Below are positions 24,515 to 38,740 of a stretch of 64,000 bases of DNA, in pieces. A program made the position numbers and the translations under genes. This DNA is from Phytoseiulus persimilis. Its lineage: Eukaryota; Arthropoda; Arachnida; Mesostigmata; Phytoseiidae. Numbering within the stretch: position 1 is the first letter of the stretch; each line of letters starts with the position of its first letter. The notes beneath the pieces were generated by a model that was given only the letters and a program-made list of their open reading frames with translations, made no database searches and was not told the DNA's origin. The stretch is taken from positions 25,690,723 to 25,754,722 of the forward strand of contig CM075103.1 in NCBI GenBank assembly GCA_037576195.1. The letters are read 5' to 3'.

Positions 24515-24580
24515 ATGGACGAAATCCAGGAACTTCCGATTTTTGCTATCGCGTTGATTGTTGGAGTGATTGGTTTGTAA
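24515..24580 (+). CDS. possible short membrane peptide or first exon
   Basis: ATG followed by MDEIQELPIFAIALIVGVIG and a stop (21 residues): an acidic start and then one strongly hydrophobic, membrane-spanning segment. It could be a first exon, with a weak donor GTTTGT just before the stop, or a micropeptide, or chance. No matching downstream exon was found. Confidence 0.12.
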   Translation: MDEIQELPIFAIALIVGVIGL

Positions 24581-27500
24581 CGGGCATTTTCGGAATCGGA
24601 AACGCCGCGGTGCTCCTACAGGTTTTCCCCTTCCTTCTCTGGGCGTTATCTTCCGCCCGGGCTCATTCAGAGGCTCACCGTTTCTCAATGTTCGCTGTCT
24701 GGTGGCTTCGTTCTCTAACGGATCGGTCGCGTGGCACATATACCTGCACAACTTTTACTTCTGTTTCTAACTGCGTGTAATTAAAGTGACGAATGTTGCC
24801 GAGATAAGCTAACCAAAGCGCGCTGCTCCAGCTGCTCCTCATGCCGACGGGTTGTGATAAAATCTGCTCAATGTCAATCCAATCTGCTCGTGGCTCGATG
24901 CCGCGCCGTGCGCAGGTTGCTACCGAGGCCGTTGGCGCGGACGATCCACGAAGACTGACTCATGGTACTAAATGATTTGAGACCGGGATTTTGTGACTCC
25001 GACAGTGGCTCAGTCGGACCATGCAATCGGTCATTGTCTGGCAGGCGATGTTATTTACTAATATCATTAGAGGATTTTTTCGAGTCGTCTACTATTTGCT
25101 TTCCGTATCTGCAATCGACAGTTGACCCAGGTGCTCATTTCAAGTATCCTGCCATTCCACAGCGAACCATTCAGAGCCACGGCCGGAGCTCTATGTTGAC
25201 CTGTCAAACAGAACAAACCTGAGACTATCGAGTGGATATCCGACAGGGAAGGGAGAATCGCAGGAGTACCAGACCACTCGTTATCTCATTGAGCACTTCG
25301 ACGAGTCTAACACGAGCTCACGATCTGACTCAACTGTGAATTTCGGAAGTCCTGACGAATGCAGCGAAGGAACAGAATTGAAACTCGGGAATCTTGAACC
25401 GAAACGAGCCTTGTCAGCCGACGACGTGGCCGAGGAGTCGGGATGCTGTGAAACCCGACCGCAGCCTAAAATTACCAGGCACCCCGTGGTTTTCATTTTA
25501 TCCAATGGAAGAAGACGTCGCCACCTGGGGCTCTCAGAAGCTCAAAGACTGTTCTCTCCACTGTTCCGAAACATCTCCTGAGATGTTATAGATCTTGACC
25601 GAGTCGAAGAAGATACACTTCATAACCCCGGGAGCTGGATGATTCTCTCTTGCATGATGGAAACGACCAGCTATCTCCTACTCCGAACTCTAACCAGTCG
25701 AGAAAAAAGCTTCGTGCGAACCGTTTTCCATAGCGGTTGTACAAACAGTGTCGCTTCCGAAAAGCCCTCTCGAGACATGGGCGGTGAAACATGTAGCCGT
25801 TCGAGAAACACATGTGTGCACCTGATACGCAGAGCATTCTAAGAAAGTCGTCAAAAGGAGAACTGGTTGAGAAGATGAAGAGCTGGGAAGGCTTCTCGTC
25901 AAACAAGCGTATCCAAAGCTGACTCACATTTCGGAGAACATCGATTTCGGGCGCGTCCCGAAAAGTTCAGAAGTTTCGAAAGAATTCCGAAAAGATACCT
26001 CCCTTTGACCGTTGCGGACGGGGGGGGGGGGGACGCTTCGCCTCCAGTGTCATTGCGTGAACACGTTGGCAACATGCAATTGATCTCCTTGGATCAACGC
26101 CTCGTTGCTTCGTGCGAGCAATGAACGCGGTGCGCACCGGAGTGCATCTCAGCTCACTGAGCTCTCTGAAAGCGGCCATTCGGTAACGATATTGGAAAAT
26201 TATTGGCATGGCTCAACTCTCCGATCCCAGTCTCCCAACCCTTCGCACGACCGGCGGGGTATCCGAACAGCTTCTCTCGTTCAAACAAGACGAAACAATC
26301 AGACGAACACGCATGATCTGATGGCGGTGATCAGATTAAGCCGCTAAGGATGCTGCATTGGTGAAACAGCAACACAATCTACTGATGGCTTCTGCAGATC
26401 CAAACAGCTGCGATGCACTGAACACGGTTTCAACAGCTCTCGGACGACGCCGCGATACAGACGGCCTGCGACTCGATTGAGAAGCTACCAACGGTCTTGG
26501 AAACGTTTCGTGAGGGAAGAGCCAGTCTGCGCGGTTTGAGAATGAAAGAGTTGGAGCCGCGCAGGCGGACTACTCATCGCCGGTGAGGCGCGCGGGAAAC
26601 ACTCTGAATTTTTCCATGTCTGCCTCGGGTCGATACGCCAACACACCGAAAGAGCCTGAGATTTTTTGGGGAGCTGAGAATGCTCTTGAAATACAAACTA
26701 TCTTCAACATCGGCATCTCGCTTCCGAGCTCAGGTAGACAGAGCGAGTGAGACAGTGGCTAGACAGTCAAACTATGAGCCGGGTCCACTGGCGAAAGCAT
26801 GCGCGCATATTTCCCATTTTTACTTTTTTGCCTCCATGCCTGCTCGGCATCAGAACTCTCCCGGACGACCGCCGAGCCATCTTTTGGAAGAATCTAAATG
26901 ACTTTCTGGCGGGCTTGCTCCGTTCCAAAAGGGTCCGAAGCTTCCTGCCTGGAAAGCAAACAGTCACTCAACAACTTTGATCCGAAAAGCAAGTGCGTGA
27001 AACGCGGCTCAATCTTCCTCGATTCGAAGTCGCGACCGAGCCGGACACGAGGACGAACTCCTTTGTGGTGGGGTCACGATTTGTAGTCGACACCGCTCGG
27101 GTATCCCCGTAGTCGGAAAAGAGTGGTTTCGGTCTTCGCGGCCCTTGTTCATGAAAGCCCGCTGTTCGTTCCAGAGTTGTTAATCAGAGTCGTGGGATAT
27201 AAATCATCTTTAGTTTTTTATTATCAATATCCTCGAGCTCAACGATCCCAATAACAAATCGGAGCACATGTTACCAGTAGCGAGCAGTGCATTCACCACG
27301 CACAGACGAGGATCCCGACTCGAATACGTTCACATCACATCGGTGAGCTGATATTCGAGAGTAGGAAAGTGTGAATCTTTCGGATGCCATATGCGAGAAG
27401 AACGGGTCGACCCGCAATGTTTAGTGTTTCTCATGCTCCCATCCAACAAGCAACATCGTCTCGTGTAAATAAACTCGCCCGAACCCAGCAGAAGCACGAG

Positions 27501-30500
27501 TGGCAAGCAACGAACACCGGCAGCTATGAACAGGCGTTGATTCATTTACGATAAACTTGAGGAACACCAACAAAGAAACGCTCGCCTTCCCCCCTCACCT
27601 CGCTCTTCGCTGACGAATGGAGAAGGTGCCACGGCTGAAGTCATGCGTGGTGCTTTCTCCGGTTAAAAGTCCCCGGTTCATGATGAAGCCGGATGGACGG
27701 AATCATGAGCTGGTTAATGCAGCTGGATATATGAGTGACGATTGAGAATCGAGATGGGGAGCGAAACTATTTCCGGATGAGCCCGCGCGACGGACGCCAG
27801 TCGGCAAGTTGTCGAGGCTAGTCGGAAGCTAGCGCACGAAAAATGGAAACGAGAAAAAAGTAACTCGTCTCAGGTCGGTTTCCATTAAGAGCTCACCAGC
27901 TTCGTTCGTTCCCGCGTCTTCGGAATTTTCGAAGTTTTAAACGCCCGGAGCCATTTTTGCAGAGATCGTCGAGTATTCTCTCCTGAGACGGGGTATCACC
28001 ATCTCGGGTTTCGAACACGCGCAGGACAGCAACCCCAGGTTCAGCCAGCTCATGGTCGCGCAACAATTTCCGCGCTGCAAGACCACTGAATTCTTGACAG
28101 TCAGGAATCAATGACCGTTGACAGTGTATAATTCTGTTCATGACCCAAGACTATCGGATGGCTGATATGCGCGTGTGTGGTCAAGACCATTGTGAGAAGT
28201 GGAGACCGCAGTAGCTGAATAATGAAGCTGTCGGGGAGCACCCAAACAAATTGGACGAGAACCTCACCTGAATGTGCGAAGCGTCACCTCCATCGAATGG
28301 AGTCTGCTCCGCAAGTGGGGATGTGCGAAGCACCCTTGTCTCGAGGGAGAGAGAAAGTACCCGATCGAAACAAGAAGTTTCCCGACGAACTCTTCTTGAA
28401 TTCGACTGCTCTTCAATTAGAGTCATCGGGAATCCTCCCGAAATCCCCGATGGCCAAATGAAGACAAACGTTAACATGCCTGATGTTTGTTTCATTTTTT
28501 TTTATCCGTCGTGATTCACTGATTTTTAGGAAGAGAGAGGGAGAGCGAAGTATTCTCAATGAGGCAATGAAGGGTTGGCTGACCACCCGTACGGTCGGGC
28601 AGGAGGCCGATCGACCCAGAGCCGGCCAAACGAGCGCTGGAGCGACCGACCCAACGATCTCCTCCCATTTAGGTGCACCCTTGGCTCTTGCTCCCATAGT
28701 CTCTCCCAATGTTCTCACGCAAGAGGGCGTGGGCATCCTGAGATTGATTTCGCCGCCGCCACCGACGACTACAACGGAGGAACGAACGATAATAATAACT
28801 GCCGCCCCTCCCAAATGCCTCGAGGAAGTCTTTGCGCTCTCAAGCATTTAATTACCGTGCTCGTAGCAGGATTCTGCTGCTGCAACTGCAGCCCGATTCA
28901 TATGTTGACCTCCCGATCGCTCTGATCGCATGCTGACGTTTTCCTCGTATGCGCAGGTACGTCAAGAGAGAGTGAGCGATCACTCTCTCCACGAACGGAA
29001 TCTCAGGTGCTCGAGATTTCAAGAGAGATTGAGGTCGACGGAGCCACGAGAAAGTTGGATGGGTTGTCGCGTCGCCGCTTCTCTGAACTCCGTTTCGGGA
29101 ACTGTGTCCATGGGAGCTCCAAGAGCTTTAACCAGTTGGCATGGCATGACATGGTTATATGGTTCAGTATTTAGTGCGCGCCCAGCGGTGTAGTTACTCA
29201 GATGTCGTTGGCTCGATTCTCGACCGATTCGCACGAGCCGACGGAGTGATCCCACTCGAAGTTCCATGGAAGTAGGTACCAATACGAGAGAACTGTTCGA
29301 GGACCGTCGGCTGACAGAATTTGACTCCCTCATTTTCCATGTTGGGGAGTCAATTCCATCGAGCGCGGGGAAATTATGGAGCGATTCCGAACGGCCACGG
29401 TGACATTTCATTCTCCTAGAAAAACATCCCCTCGAACATGGAGAAAGGGTTACAGAGAGGACTCGCTGAACTTCTTCATGAGAAACGAAGACTTGTCGAC
29501 CTCCTTCAATAAGTTAGAGACCTCCCATTCGAGGAGAGCGAGGCGTCGCTTGTTGGTCGATAGCGGTGCGATTTCGAGTGACTGGGGAGCCCGGATCAGA
29601 ATCCGACTCTGACGAACCCATGTGGTTTTCGGAGGGTTCGCGCCTGGAGCCAATGCAGCTCTTGGTACTGCGGTGCGGGAATCGGGTTCCTGAAAGACTC
29701 AAACTCCCTCTGAAGCTGTCAGTATGAGTGATACCGGAAGAATTGAGTGGTCACGGCTGGTCTGCTTTCGGTCGAATCAGTTCGTTCGTTTCAGAACTCG
29801 AGGGGGAAGGGAGGTTTGGAAAGATCCGCCAGCGTCACGTGAGTGGCTTCCCGGGCCGGTTGGGCTGTTTGGTCGCTTGCTTGCGATTTTCGCCGTGTTT
29901 CTACTGCTGTTCATGACACATCCCTTCATTAACGCCTGGTTTAGTTTGGTCGTTGGGCTGGGTGGATTCGCCGGTGGGAGTTTCCACTGAGAAAAAATCC
30001 TCTTTGTTCAAGGTTGGCCTCGGTCAGGCATTATCGGTGGGGAGGATTCGAGCCCAGGTACAAATAGAGGCTACATTCTCGTTGTCTACCGGCTTTCGAG
30101 CAATGATGTGGGGTCAACAGTCATCGTCACACAATCGGGCAATCAGTGTCTATCCGCTCAAAATGTCCATTACTCACGCAGGCTCTCCCGATGCGGCCAT
30201 TTCACGGGAACTTCGCAAGCCTCGGGTTTTCCTCGAGAATTTCCATGAGATGGACTTGCCTGATTTGTTCCCCGAGAACACTAGGGCAGCCCAAACCGAC
30301 CCGCGAGCCCGGACCGGAATACTGTCCAAGCTCAGGGAGATTATGTGGGAATTCCGGCTCTGCACCGAATTCGCGCAGGATTTCGCGTCCGCGCATTCAA
30401 TCACTGTGCCTGTCCAGTTGTCCAGCGCATTGGACGAAGAATTGTCGAGCCCAGGGTGTCGAATGGGCCGCCACAGAGCGTCTGTTGAGAACTCAGAGCC

Positions 30501-33500
30501 TTGAGTGAGGCCTCCCCGCCCGAAAAAACGAGCCAACGGTTCTCCTACCGCTCAGCCAAACAAAGCGAGTATAATTTGTCCATGGGCTTAAAAGTTGTTG
30601 TTACTCTCGAAAAAGATACGACAAGGTCAACTGGAAGCTTTGCAAGGAAAAAAAATCGGAAAACAACAAATGAAGCCCAAGCGCCCAACAGACTTCGACG
30701 ACGATGGCATTGGCCGCTCCACTTCCCCCGACTGAGAAGTCTTCGAATCGAAACTTCACCGATTCCGAGATCGAAGCACCGACCGAAACTGCAGATGCTT
30801 GAGCGGGGGCTTGGAATCGGATGTGGATTCTCGGGGCAAAATCAAATGATTTCCGCTCGAGGAAAGAAGTGAAGAGCCCGATACACAAGAGGTTCCAGCT
30901 CACTCGCCAAGCGGTGGGTGCCTTGTTGGTAAACACGACCCGACTCTACAAGAATCCTCACGTGTTATTCTAAAGTTGGCTCAAGATCTGTTCTCTGATT
31001 TTAATTGATGCCGATGTGCACGCGATTCGTGGCTCGGTCGTGTGCATTGCCGATGGAACGACTAGTGCCCTAGCTCCGTAGCAGGTGCTCGAGATGGAGA
31101 CTGCCCTTCGGTTCGGTCGAGCACGAACCAAGTATTCCAGATATCTGTGGAGGAACGTGGCGGAGAGGATTTCGTTGAGCTCCTTCGTCGGATCGCAAGC
31201 TTTCCGTCGTCCTGATGAGAGCAAGAGGCGAAGATTCACCGGGAACGTGAGATTTTTAGCGAAGTTTGTTTGAAGATGAACATCCCGGGCTGAGAGTCTC
31301 AAAACCGCTCCCATTGACTTCGATATTGAAAGCTCTCGCCCGTGAGATCTGCTGTCAAGTCCACTTTTCACGGTTTTCACTGAAGAGCGGCCACACCCAG
31401 CTCAATGATTGACTCATTGAGGCTCGAAATGCGAAGCGAAACAAAGAGGAAGAGGGTGGTCTGAACTGTGCCGTATGCAGGCGATGACGATGATAACGAC
31501 CGAAGGCGCGAAGCCACTTCAGAGCGAGGTATTCAACGAGCCAAAGTCAATAGATGTCACTTGACAAGATCGGAGCTCAAACATTGTCAGTCGACTCGTG
31601 TGTGAACTCTCTGTGTTTAACAAGGTATCTCGCGTATTGGGAATGGAGATGGAGCTGTGAACCTTGGTCTGACAACCGGGCGAGGAAACGGCGCAGGCTG
31701 TTGGATCATCGAGCTTCGATTCTGATGATGGCAGCAGGAGTGTTTTTCGCGAGATTCCTTCCGTAGGTTTGGGATGATTGTTTCTATACGGGCATCTTCT
31801 GCCGCCCTCCAACACCTCGAGAGGGAGTATCTAGGAGGTGGCGCTCGCTGAACGTCTCTCGAACAGAACTTCTTCATTCCTCCGGACTGGCGAGAAATCT
31901 TCCCTCCGATGATCGATGCTCATCAAACGTTCCACAGAAGCCGACTCTTGGCGCTGATCTGAAACTGGAGAAGTCTGATATGAGCAAGCAACGGTCGCTC
32001 TGTAGCGAGCTCGCGTTCGTGAGTCGGGTGAACACTGTGTGAGCTGCTACGATTATCGGCTGCTGGGCGTGGATGTTCCTTGATTGATTCAGCAACCGGC
32101 CTGAAGGAGACGAATGTGTGTCCTGCGTACCGATCTTGACCTGCTTTTCGCGGCAGGAAGCCACTATCTGTGTGAAGACTCTCTTCGACTTCAACAATTG
32201 ATGGTTATGGATCTCGGAGCGTCTTCCGGGGTATTGAGCATGCTCGCGGCCAGGGGATGTACGAGGAGCAGCGCTGAGATGCTCGTCGAGGGAAATTACA
32301 TTTTTGAGGCTGTTATAGTATGCGTTGTGTTTCGCGACACCGATGACGGAACCGACGAGGACATTTGCCTAATGCATAAGAAACAAGATCATGATTTGTG
32401 CTCTTACGACTAGGATTTGGTGGACGAAATTGCAAGCAGTGGTCACTCGAGAGAGCGGCCAAGAAAGCTTTCTTGCTCGGGAGGACATTTGCTAAATCTC
32501 GGCTCTAGAGCTGAGTCGTCATCTGGTGGGGAGAGCTCTCGAGACTCAGACGCTGGAGTTTCGTTCTCAGTGGGCAACGAAATAATTCAATGGGGAGAAA
32601 AAAATGCGGACGAGAAAGCTCCATGCGGGCTGGGAACTTCATCCGAGCGATGTCTTTGGACCAGCCAAACTGTTTTTCACGACGGTTCGTCGCGATTCAG
32701 CAAGGACTCGTCATTCACCCATATATTTCAACCCAAATGATTCTCTTTCACTCTCCGTTCATCCCGATTTGTTGTCCTACGGAGATCGCGACCTTAGATC
32801 ACCCGTCTCTCGTGGATTCTTGAGCTACCACACATTGGACCGAGAGAGGGCAAAAGCTTGGGATGAGGAGAGGGCTGCGCTCCGTTACCTCATTTGTCGA
32901 ACGATTCCCAGACCTGACTCTGAAGAAGATCGGAGAATTTTCGCCGTGGTTGTACTCCACTTTTGTCATCCGTGGGGCTAACTCGCCCCGCAGACAGTAC
33001 AGACTTCCGGCAAGATCGATAATGTTTAACCAACACCGATTCACAGTTCGTGAGACATGTCACTGTAGATTATTCACTCAGTTATGAAGTGCATTTTGTT
33101 CAGCCTGCCATGTCAGGCGCTCATGGTCTCCTTCTCTCACTTTTCTTGGACTCATCGGGGGAGTATGCGCATGAAGTTCTTGAGATCAGCTGTTCCAAGC
33201 TACTTTCGTTGGTTCCGCACTCAGGACATGTTTTGATATATGCTAACATGCGTTTCATGCCCCCACTTGCACTTGATCCTGTCTAACCGAGCTCAGCGAG
33301 GATGAGAGAGAGAGGCCCGCAACTGATTCCCTCTTCTGTGACCGAAATGAGCAATTCCCAGAGCTGCAAGAAAACGTGTCTTAAGCATAGATGCTCGAGC
33401 TCTGCTCCCTTGACAAACTTGAAACTGCCGATTCGCCTCAGTTTACTACTATCAACCATATTCAGCATAATCAAATATATGGGATTTCGAATAGGTGATT

Positions 33501-36500
33501 GAGCGGAGGCCCGTCAGGCAAGTTCGACTGTGCTCACATTGCCGTGAGATGCACGAACTGGATTTTATGATTTTTCAGAAACCAATGGAGCTCTGGAGCA
33601 GCGGGGGACGCTGTGTCGCGCATCCAAGGTCCTTAGACAGTCTTCTTCTGAAATGCTGGGGTGAATCTTATTGAAAGAACGATAACGATCGGATTCTCTT
33701 TCCTCGTGCGCTCAGATAGTTCAGGGATAACTTTCAACAATTTCGCGCCGTCTGACAGCACCTGGCAGCAGTTCGCTTTCTGAAGTTCTGGAGCAGCAGC
33801 CTTTACTTCAGCTTCACGCGGAGAACATACTCGTTGAGTCTTCGCTCAACGAAGTGATGACAAGCTGCATGAGACCACCGGTATAGCTCTGAGTTTTTTA
33901 CGATTCTCCTCGGTGGACCGTTTCAAGCCGAGATGTGGTGGCGCTCACTTCAAGTACTCCTCTCGGAAGGTTCTTCGCGGTTTTTCCTTGGATCCTGGCG
34001 GTTGCCGCATCCTACATATTCACGTTTGTACACCTCGCACGTGGAGTCATGGCGGCCCTCTTCCTCGATCGACGGTGACAACTCGTTGAGAATCGTAGCT
34101 GCTGTGGTGTCGTGAAATTTTGTTTAGAACACCGTTCTCGCCAGAGTAATTGACTGTTCTGGTTCTCGCTGCCGCCGCTCAGCAGCGTAATAAAGTTGAT
34201 TATCGCCAAGAAGCGACGACGCGACCCGCGTCACTCTAGATCTACTCAATGACTGCTCGACAGACGCGCTCGGCATAGTGTACTTTGGTGATTGTCACCG
34301 GAGTTTCGAAAAAGAGGAAATTCTCACTGAAGGCGACCCCAACTAGCCCCAAGCAACTTCTGGTCTTATCCACATCCCAACTGCATGGCGGAACAAAGTT
34401 GACGAGGAATCGAAAAAAGCGGTGCCGGCCGCTGAGCCATCTCGATGATCAAATGATCCTTATCAGAGGAGTCATCCGTGCGAAGGATTCTCTGGATTTG
34501 GCGGCAAGTGGAATCTCGGCAAGATCTTCCGATTGAATAGCCTCTCCCCCAAGAGCCTCGATCAAGCGAGATGTGAACTCGGCCCGACGGAATCGGAGTT
34601 CGCATCCTCGCCGAAATCACATGGATGAACAATATCGCACAAAGATAATCGACCCCGTGATCCATAGAAACAAAATGGCGGCGTGGTTCGGCCTGGAAAC
34701 TGGTGAACTACGGCTTCTCCGACGAAATTCTACAACGAATCGGCGACCGTATGGCCGTTCCCGCGACAGTCAATTGCGTAATGTGAGGTGAGCTTTTGTC
34801 GAGTAATCTGCATGCCAAGCAAGCAAGTATGCAGAGGGGCGGGTGAGCGAGTGTGCGAGCTGGACGTGTCCAGCAGTGACATCCAGCGGTCGCCCCCGCC
34901 ACGGGAGTTCGTTCCCGAAGCACGAGAAGCATAACAGAGCTTAAAAGCGGATGCGTTTATGACACCTCGGTAATCAGGGGGAGTTTCTTTACCACCAGTG
35001 GACGACCCAGCCGCAGCCTGTTCGCGGCTGCGTCGAAACCGCTGACCGGATGAGCCTGAGGAAATGCGAAATCATGCTACCGGTCCAAGTCGAGGCCTGG
35101 TGTGGGGAGAAGACGCGGAGGAACGATGGCGGTGTTTTCATTCATCGAATGCGACTCAGGGAAATCTAGCCGCGCTCGGGTCGGGACATCTCGTTGCAGC
35201 GGAGTCGCAGGTATCCATCAGTGAGAATCTTGCTTCCCTGCGGGACTGCAAGGTCCTTGGAAGGTTCGATGCTTCAAACCTGGAACCCGACGAAGATCGA
35301 GCCAATGCTCCTAATTAGTGATGTTTGGTTCGCTCTCGGAAATTTCGTAGTTGTTTCAAACACCGTGCGGCTCCACTAGTAGGACCGGGTAGGGAGAGGG
35401 GGTGGAAGCTGCCGGAACAAGCATTCACTCTGTGAGAGTTGATCTCAGGCGGGGTCTTTTCCGAGCGAGCCGACGAGGATAGAACAGCTTGTTGCTATAG
35501 ACTTCAACAGAGTCGTGGATCTTCGACGTCGGCCGTTCGGGTAGAGCAAGGGGAGATGTAGGTCACTCCGGGCTTTCCTTTATCGGTGGGCGTGACCTCG
35601 TCTCGCAACATCCATTCAATTCTTCGCCCATACGCCATCGCTGCCGTCATCATCACTATACCATGCTTGCCCCCAATAACCAGTTGGTAATGAGATCGAA
35701 TCTTGATGAAGTCATGAGACGTGGATGCGGAGAGAGGCGTAAAGATGGTTGAAACACATTGAGCAGGCAGGAATCTGTCATCGAAGATTTTCAACTCTTT
35801 CGCTACGAATTCGACATGGCGATTCGCCGCGCAATGGGGATGCGGGTCGGAACGAGAAGCATCGTGTTGACAAAAAGCTAAAACTCCGGATACCACGACG
35901 TGCTCAAGTTCCCGTTGGGCTTCATGTGTTCAATCGATCACGCAGAGAGACCTGAAAACTGCGGCCTCTGGCCACAATTCTTTTCTCGGGGGAGCTGAGA
36001 TCGCAGGAGTATATTCGCCGATGGCATGATTTTTCCGGCCATGAAATTTCGCAACCAGATCGGTCAGCTTCCAGGTGATACAGACCGATTCTGCGGTATC
36101 TCTCAGCAGAGACAGAGCGCGAGCCAGAAGAGGGAAACCACCCCATGAGAGTGTCCGAAATCCACGGCTCGATGACCCCCTGAAGAAAATGAAAACTTCA
36201 CTTCACTGAGAGAATGAGGCTTCCAAAATGCTCATCAAGAAGTGGGTTCCCCGAGGAGGGATACTGAATTTTCGGGGATACTTTCCAACACCATATCGGC
36301 CCCTCAGGTGGTCATAACGGATTCGACGACTCGCGGATTCGGAGAGAAAGTCATCGGAGGCTCTCTGAACATACTGCTCTCAATTCAACAGACCAGAATC
36401 GCAAGAATAAGAACATCCAGTTGTCGGTCGCCACCCAGCTCGGCGGGGCTTCGTATGGCACGCCGAGATGTAACCTCATCGTCTGTTAGGAATCACGTTG

Positions 36501-38740
36501 CCTCTCTTTCTACCTCGTAGCCCGGCGCCTGTTCCACGAGGATGGACTTCGCAACCCGCACGCAGTGGAAGTCTTGTCCACAGATCGACCGTGTACAGTT
36601 TTCGAACTTGAATATTTGTGGAGCTTTGCGATTTTTATCGCCTCGAATTTTTCGCTCTTATTCCGAACTTCGACTTCGCGCTGTCTGGGTTTATGAAAAG
36701 AAAGATTTCAAGGAAGGCCGCCTGAATCGCTTGAGCGCGGGAAGGGCCCATGCACAGGAAACGTGGTTCCGAATCCGCGTCAAAAAAACAGGAACTGAAG
36801 GGGCGAAATCTTCGCGTTCGTAACTTCCCCCTGGTCGACAGTGGAGAGCGAGACGTTCCTGCAGCTCCACCAAGAAGCCGCCTTGCGAGGGTTCATGCCT
36901 CGGGAACCTAATGGAGGATGTTTGGCTTGTTGAATTTATTCTTACAGAGTGATATCGTCAGCGCAATGACGTTGGAGCACGCCGGTCATTCTGGGTTAGT
37001 CAACTCGCCCGGAATCCAGATCAAGCCTGTTGTGCTGAACATTATCCGTTCTTGCACTAACACGGTTAATTTTAACTCGGCCGAGGCCTGCAACTGAGTA
37101 CCGTACTGCTTCCGGGTCGGACGTCCGAAGCTGGGTTCGAACATTGGGCGAGGAGGCCCCGGCCCGAAACCGTAGCGGTCGAATTAGAGCTCGAAGTTAA
37201 CTCAAGTCTGTTTCAGTTCCATCCCTGAGAAGAGTCGCGAGGAGTGTGTTTTCTCTCCCGTTCTCGGAGCCCTCCTTCCCTCGGGTGATTCTCACTCATT
37301 GGAATGTCTGGTGTGCTCGTCTCGAGCGGAGTCGGCGCCGGACCGATTCCGCAGACAGCTTTCTTTAAAAAGCCATCTCCTCGATTTTCTGCTTTCCAAA
37401 ACGAAGCCGGATCCCTCCATTCATCGGGTTTAGCGCTAAGAAACTTTTTCTGACTTTTCGATCTCTTTCCCTTGATTGGCAACAGATATTTCTCCCCCGT
37501 TCTTTCTAAGTTTCTCGTTTCCTTCCATGTGCTCCATTTTGCTGCCCGGGCTATTTCTGTAGCTATGATCTCGTGTGCCTCAACGAGTTCAAATCTGCAG
37601 GGATTTATTTCACTTTTGTGGGGCAAGGCCGCGTAAAGGACGCATCAGATCCATTCATTCATTTACCGAACGCTACGTTCTGAGGCTGAGCCCTCCGCCG
37701 AATCGACACCGCTTGATCCGCTGTTTAGAAGAACGTCGCTTGAGAAGAAATGAGAGAATTAGAGGATGTTTGGGCGCTGAAAGAGGTTCAGATCTTGGTT
37801 CCAGACAGCTGCCATCGGCTCAACAACTGTTTTGCTGCACCAGGCCTCCCGGTCTTCGATCCCGGAACGGGGGGCTCAAACCGTTCCTTCAAAATGGGCA
37901 GGGTAGCACATTACCAAACGTTAAACGGAAGTCGGTGATGGATGCTGTGGGCGACCGATTGTGAGAAAACGTGCGTGCCGCTCAGCCCATGAAGGAGCCG
38001 ACCCCTGGAACCTCACGCTGGAGAGTGCTGCTCCACGACAATTTCGAACAACAGAGTTCGCTACGGCGAATATGTCTCCCGGCGTTCCTGTATCAAAGCT
38101 CGTCCGCTTTTGGTCTGAGGCCCTCCTGTGAGTTTTCGGAGTTGTGCCATGACTGTGGTGCCGAGACGGTACACAACAAGTCGTGGTGCCTCGGCTTCAT
38201 GAGTCCATCCTCAGAAACCGCCGTTTCTATGATGTTCGAATCGATCCATCTGGACTGAGGTGCGATTCTGAGTCTCGAGGCATTTTCCATGGATCACCTT
38301 AGGACCCTGAGACGAATGCGACAGGAAATTTCGGGATTCCTCTTTCAGAGGGCAAATTTCAGAGGAGACAGAAGTTTCCCGTCACTTTCGATCGGAACTT
38401 TCTCAGGAAGCCAAATATGAATATTTGTGTCTCTGATTCCGTTTCTGGAGTTCTAGATGATCATAGAGTTCTAGATGGATACATTGTCGCGCTTCAAACC
38501 AGGGTCAGGACCTGGAAATGTCCGATTCGGAAACAATTTTCGATCAATCCCTGCAAGATTGATGGATGAACGATGCTTGGAAAAGCGGGCTCTAATCTCT
38601 CTTAGTGATTTCCCGAACAGAGGATCCTCGTGCGGAGCTCTGACCGAATACGGGGCGTCCGACAATGTCGCTCGCCGCCTTTCGGTATCGGGGACGATCT
38701 CGAAGAGAACTCGCGCCATGCGCTGGAGATGGATCGCGTT
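24581..38740. other. gene-poor stretch; no gene recognised
   Basis: Fourteen kilobases without an exon I can support. Features seen are a G13 homopolymer at 26020-26032 and short simple repeats. Open frames are mostly under 125 codons. Some, such as 32604-32981 on the plus strand, have a balanced amino-acid mix but no known motif or convincing splice partners. Confidence 0.4.
26020..26032. repeat. G13 homopolymer
   Basis: Thirteen consecutive G residues on the plus strand. It is a sequence-error and length-variation hotspot rather than a functional call. Confidence 0.9.

Noticed and set aside
29724-29990. 88-codon plus-strand frame with a hydrophobic C-terminal half
   Set aside because: Resembles a membrane segment, but there is no signal, partner exon or known family, and an alternative frame over the same DNA is equally open.
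37115-37165. GGGTTCGAAC-like tRNA B box
   Set aside because: No A box or acceptor-stem pairing at the required distance on either strand.
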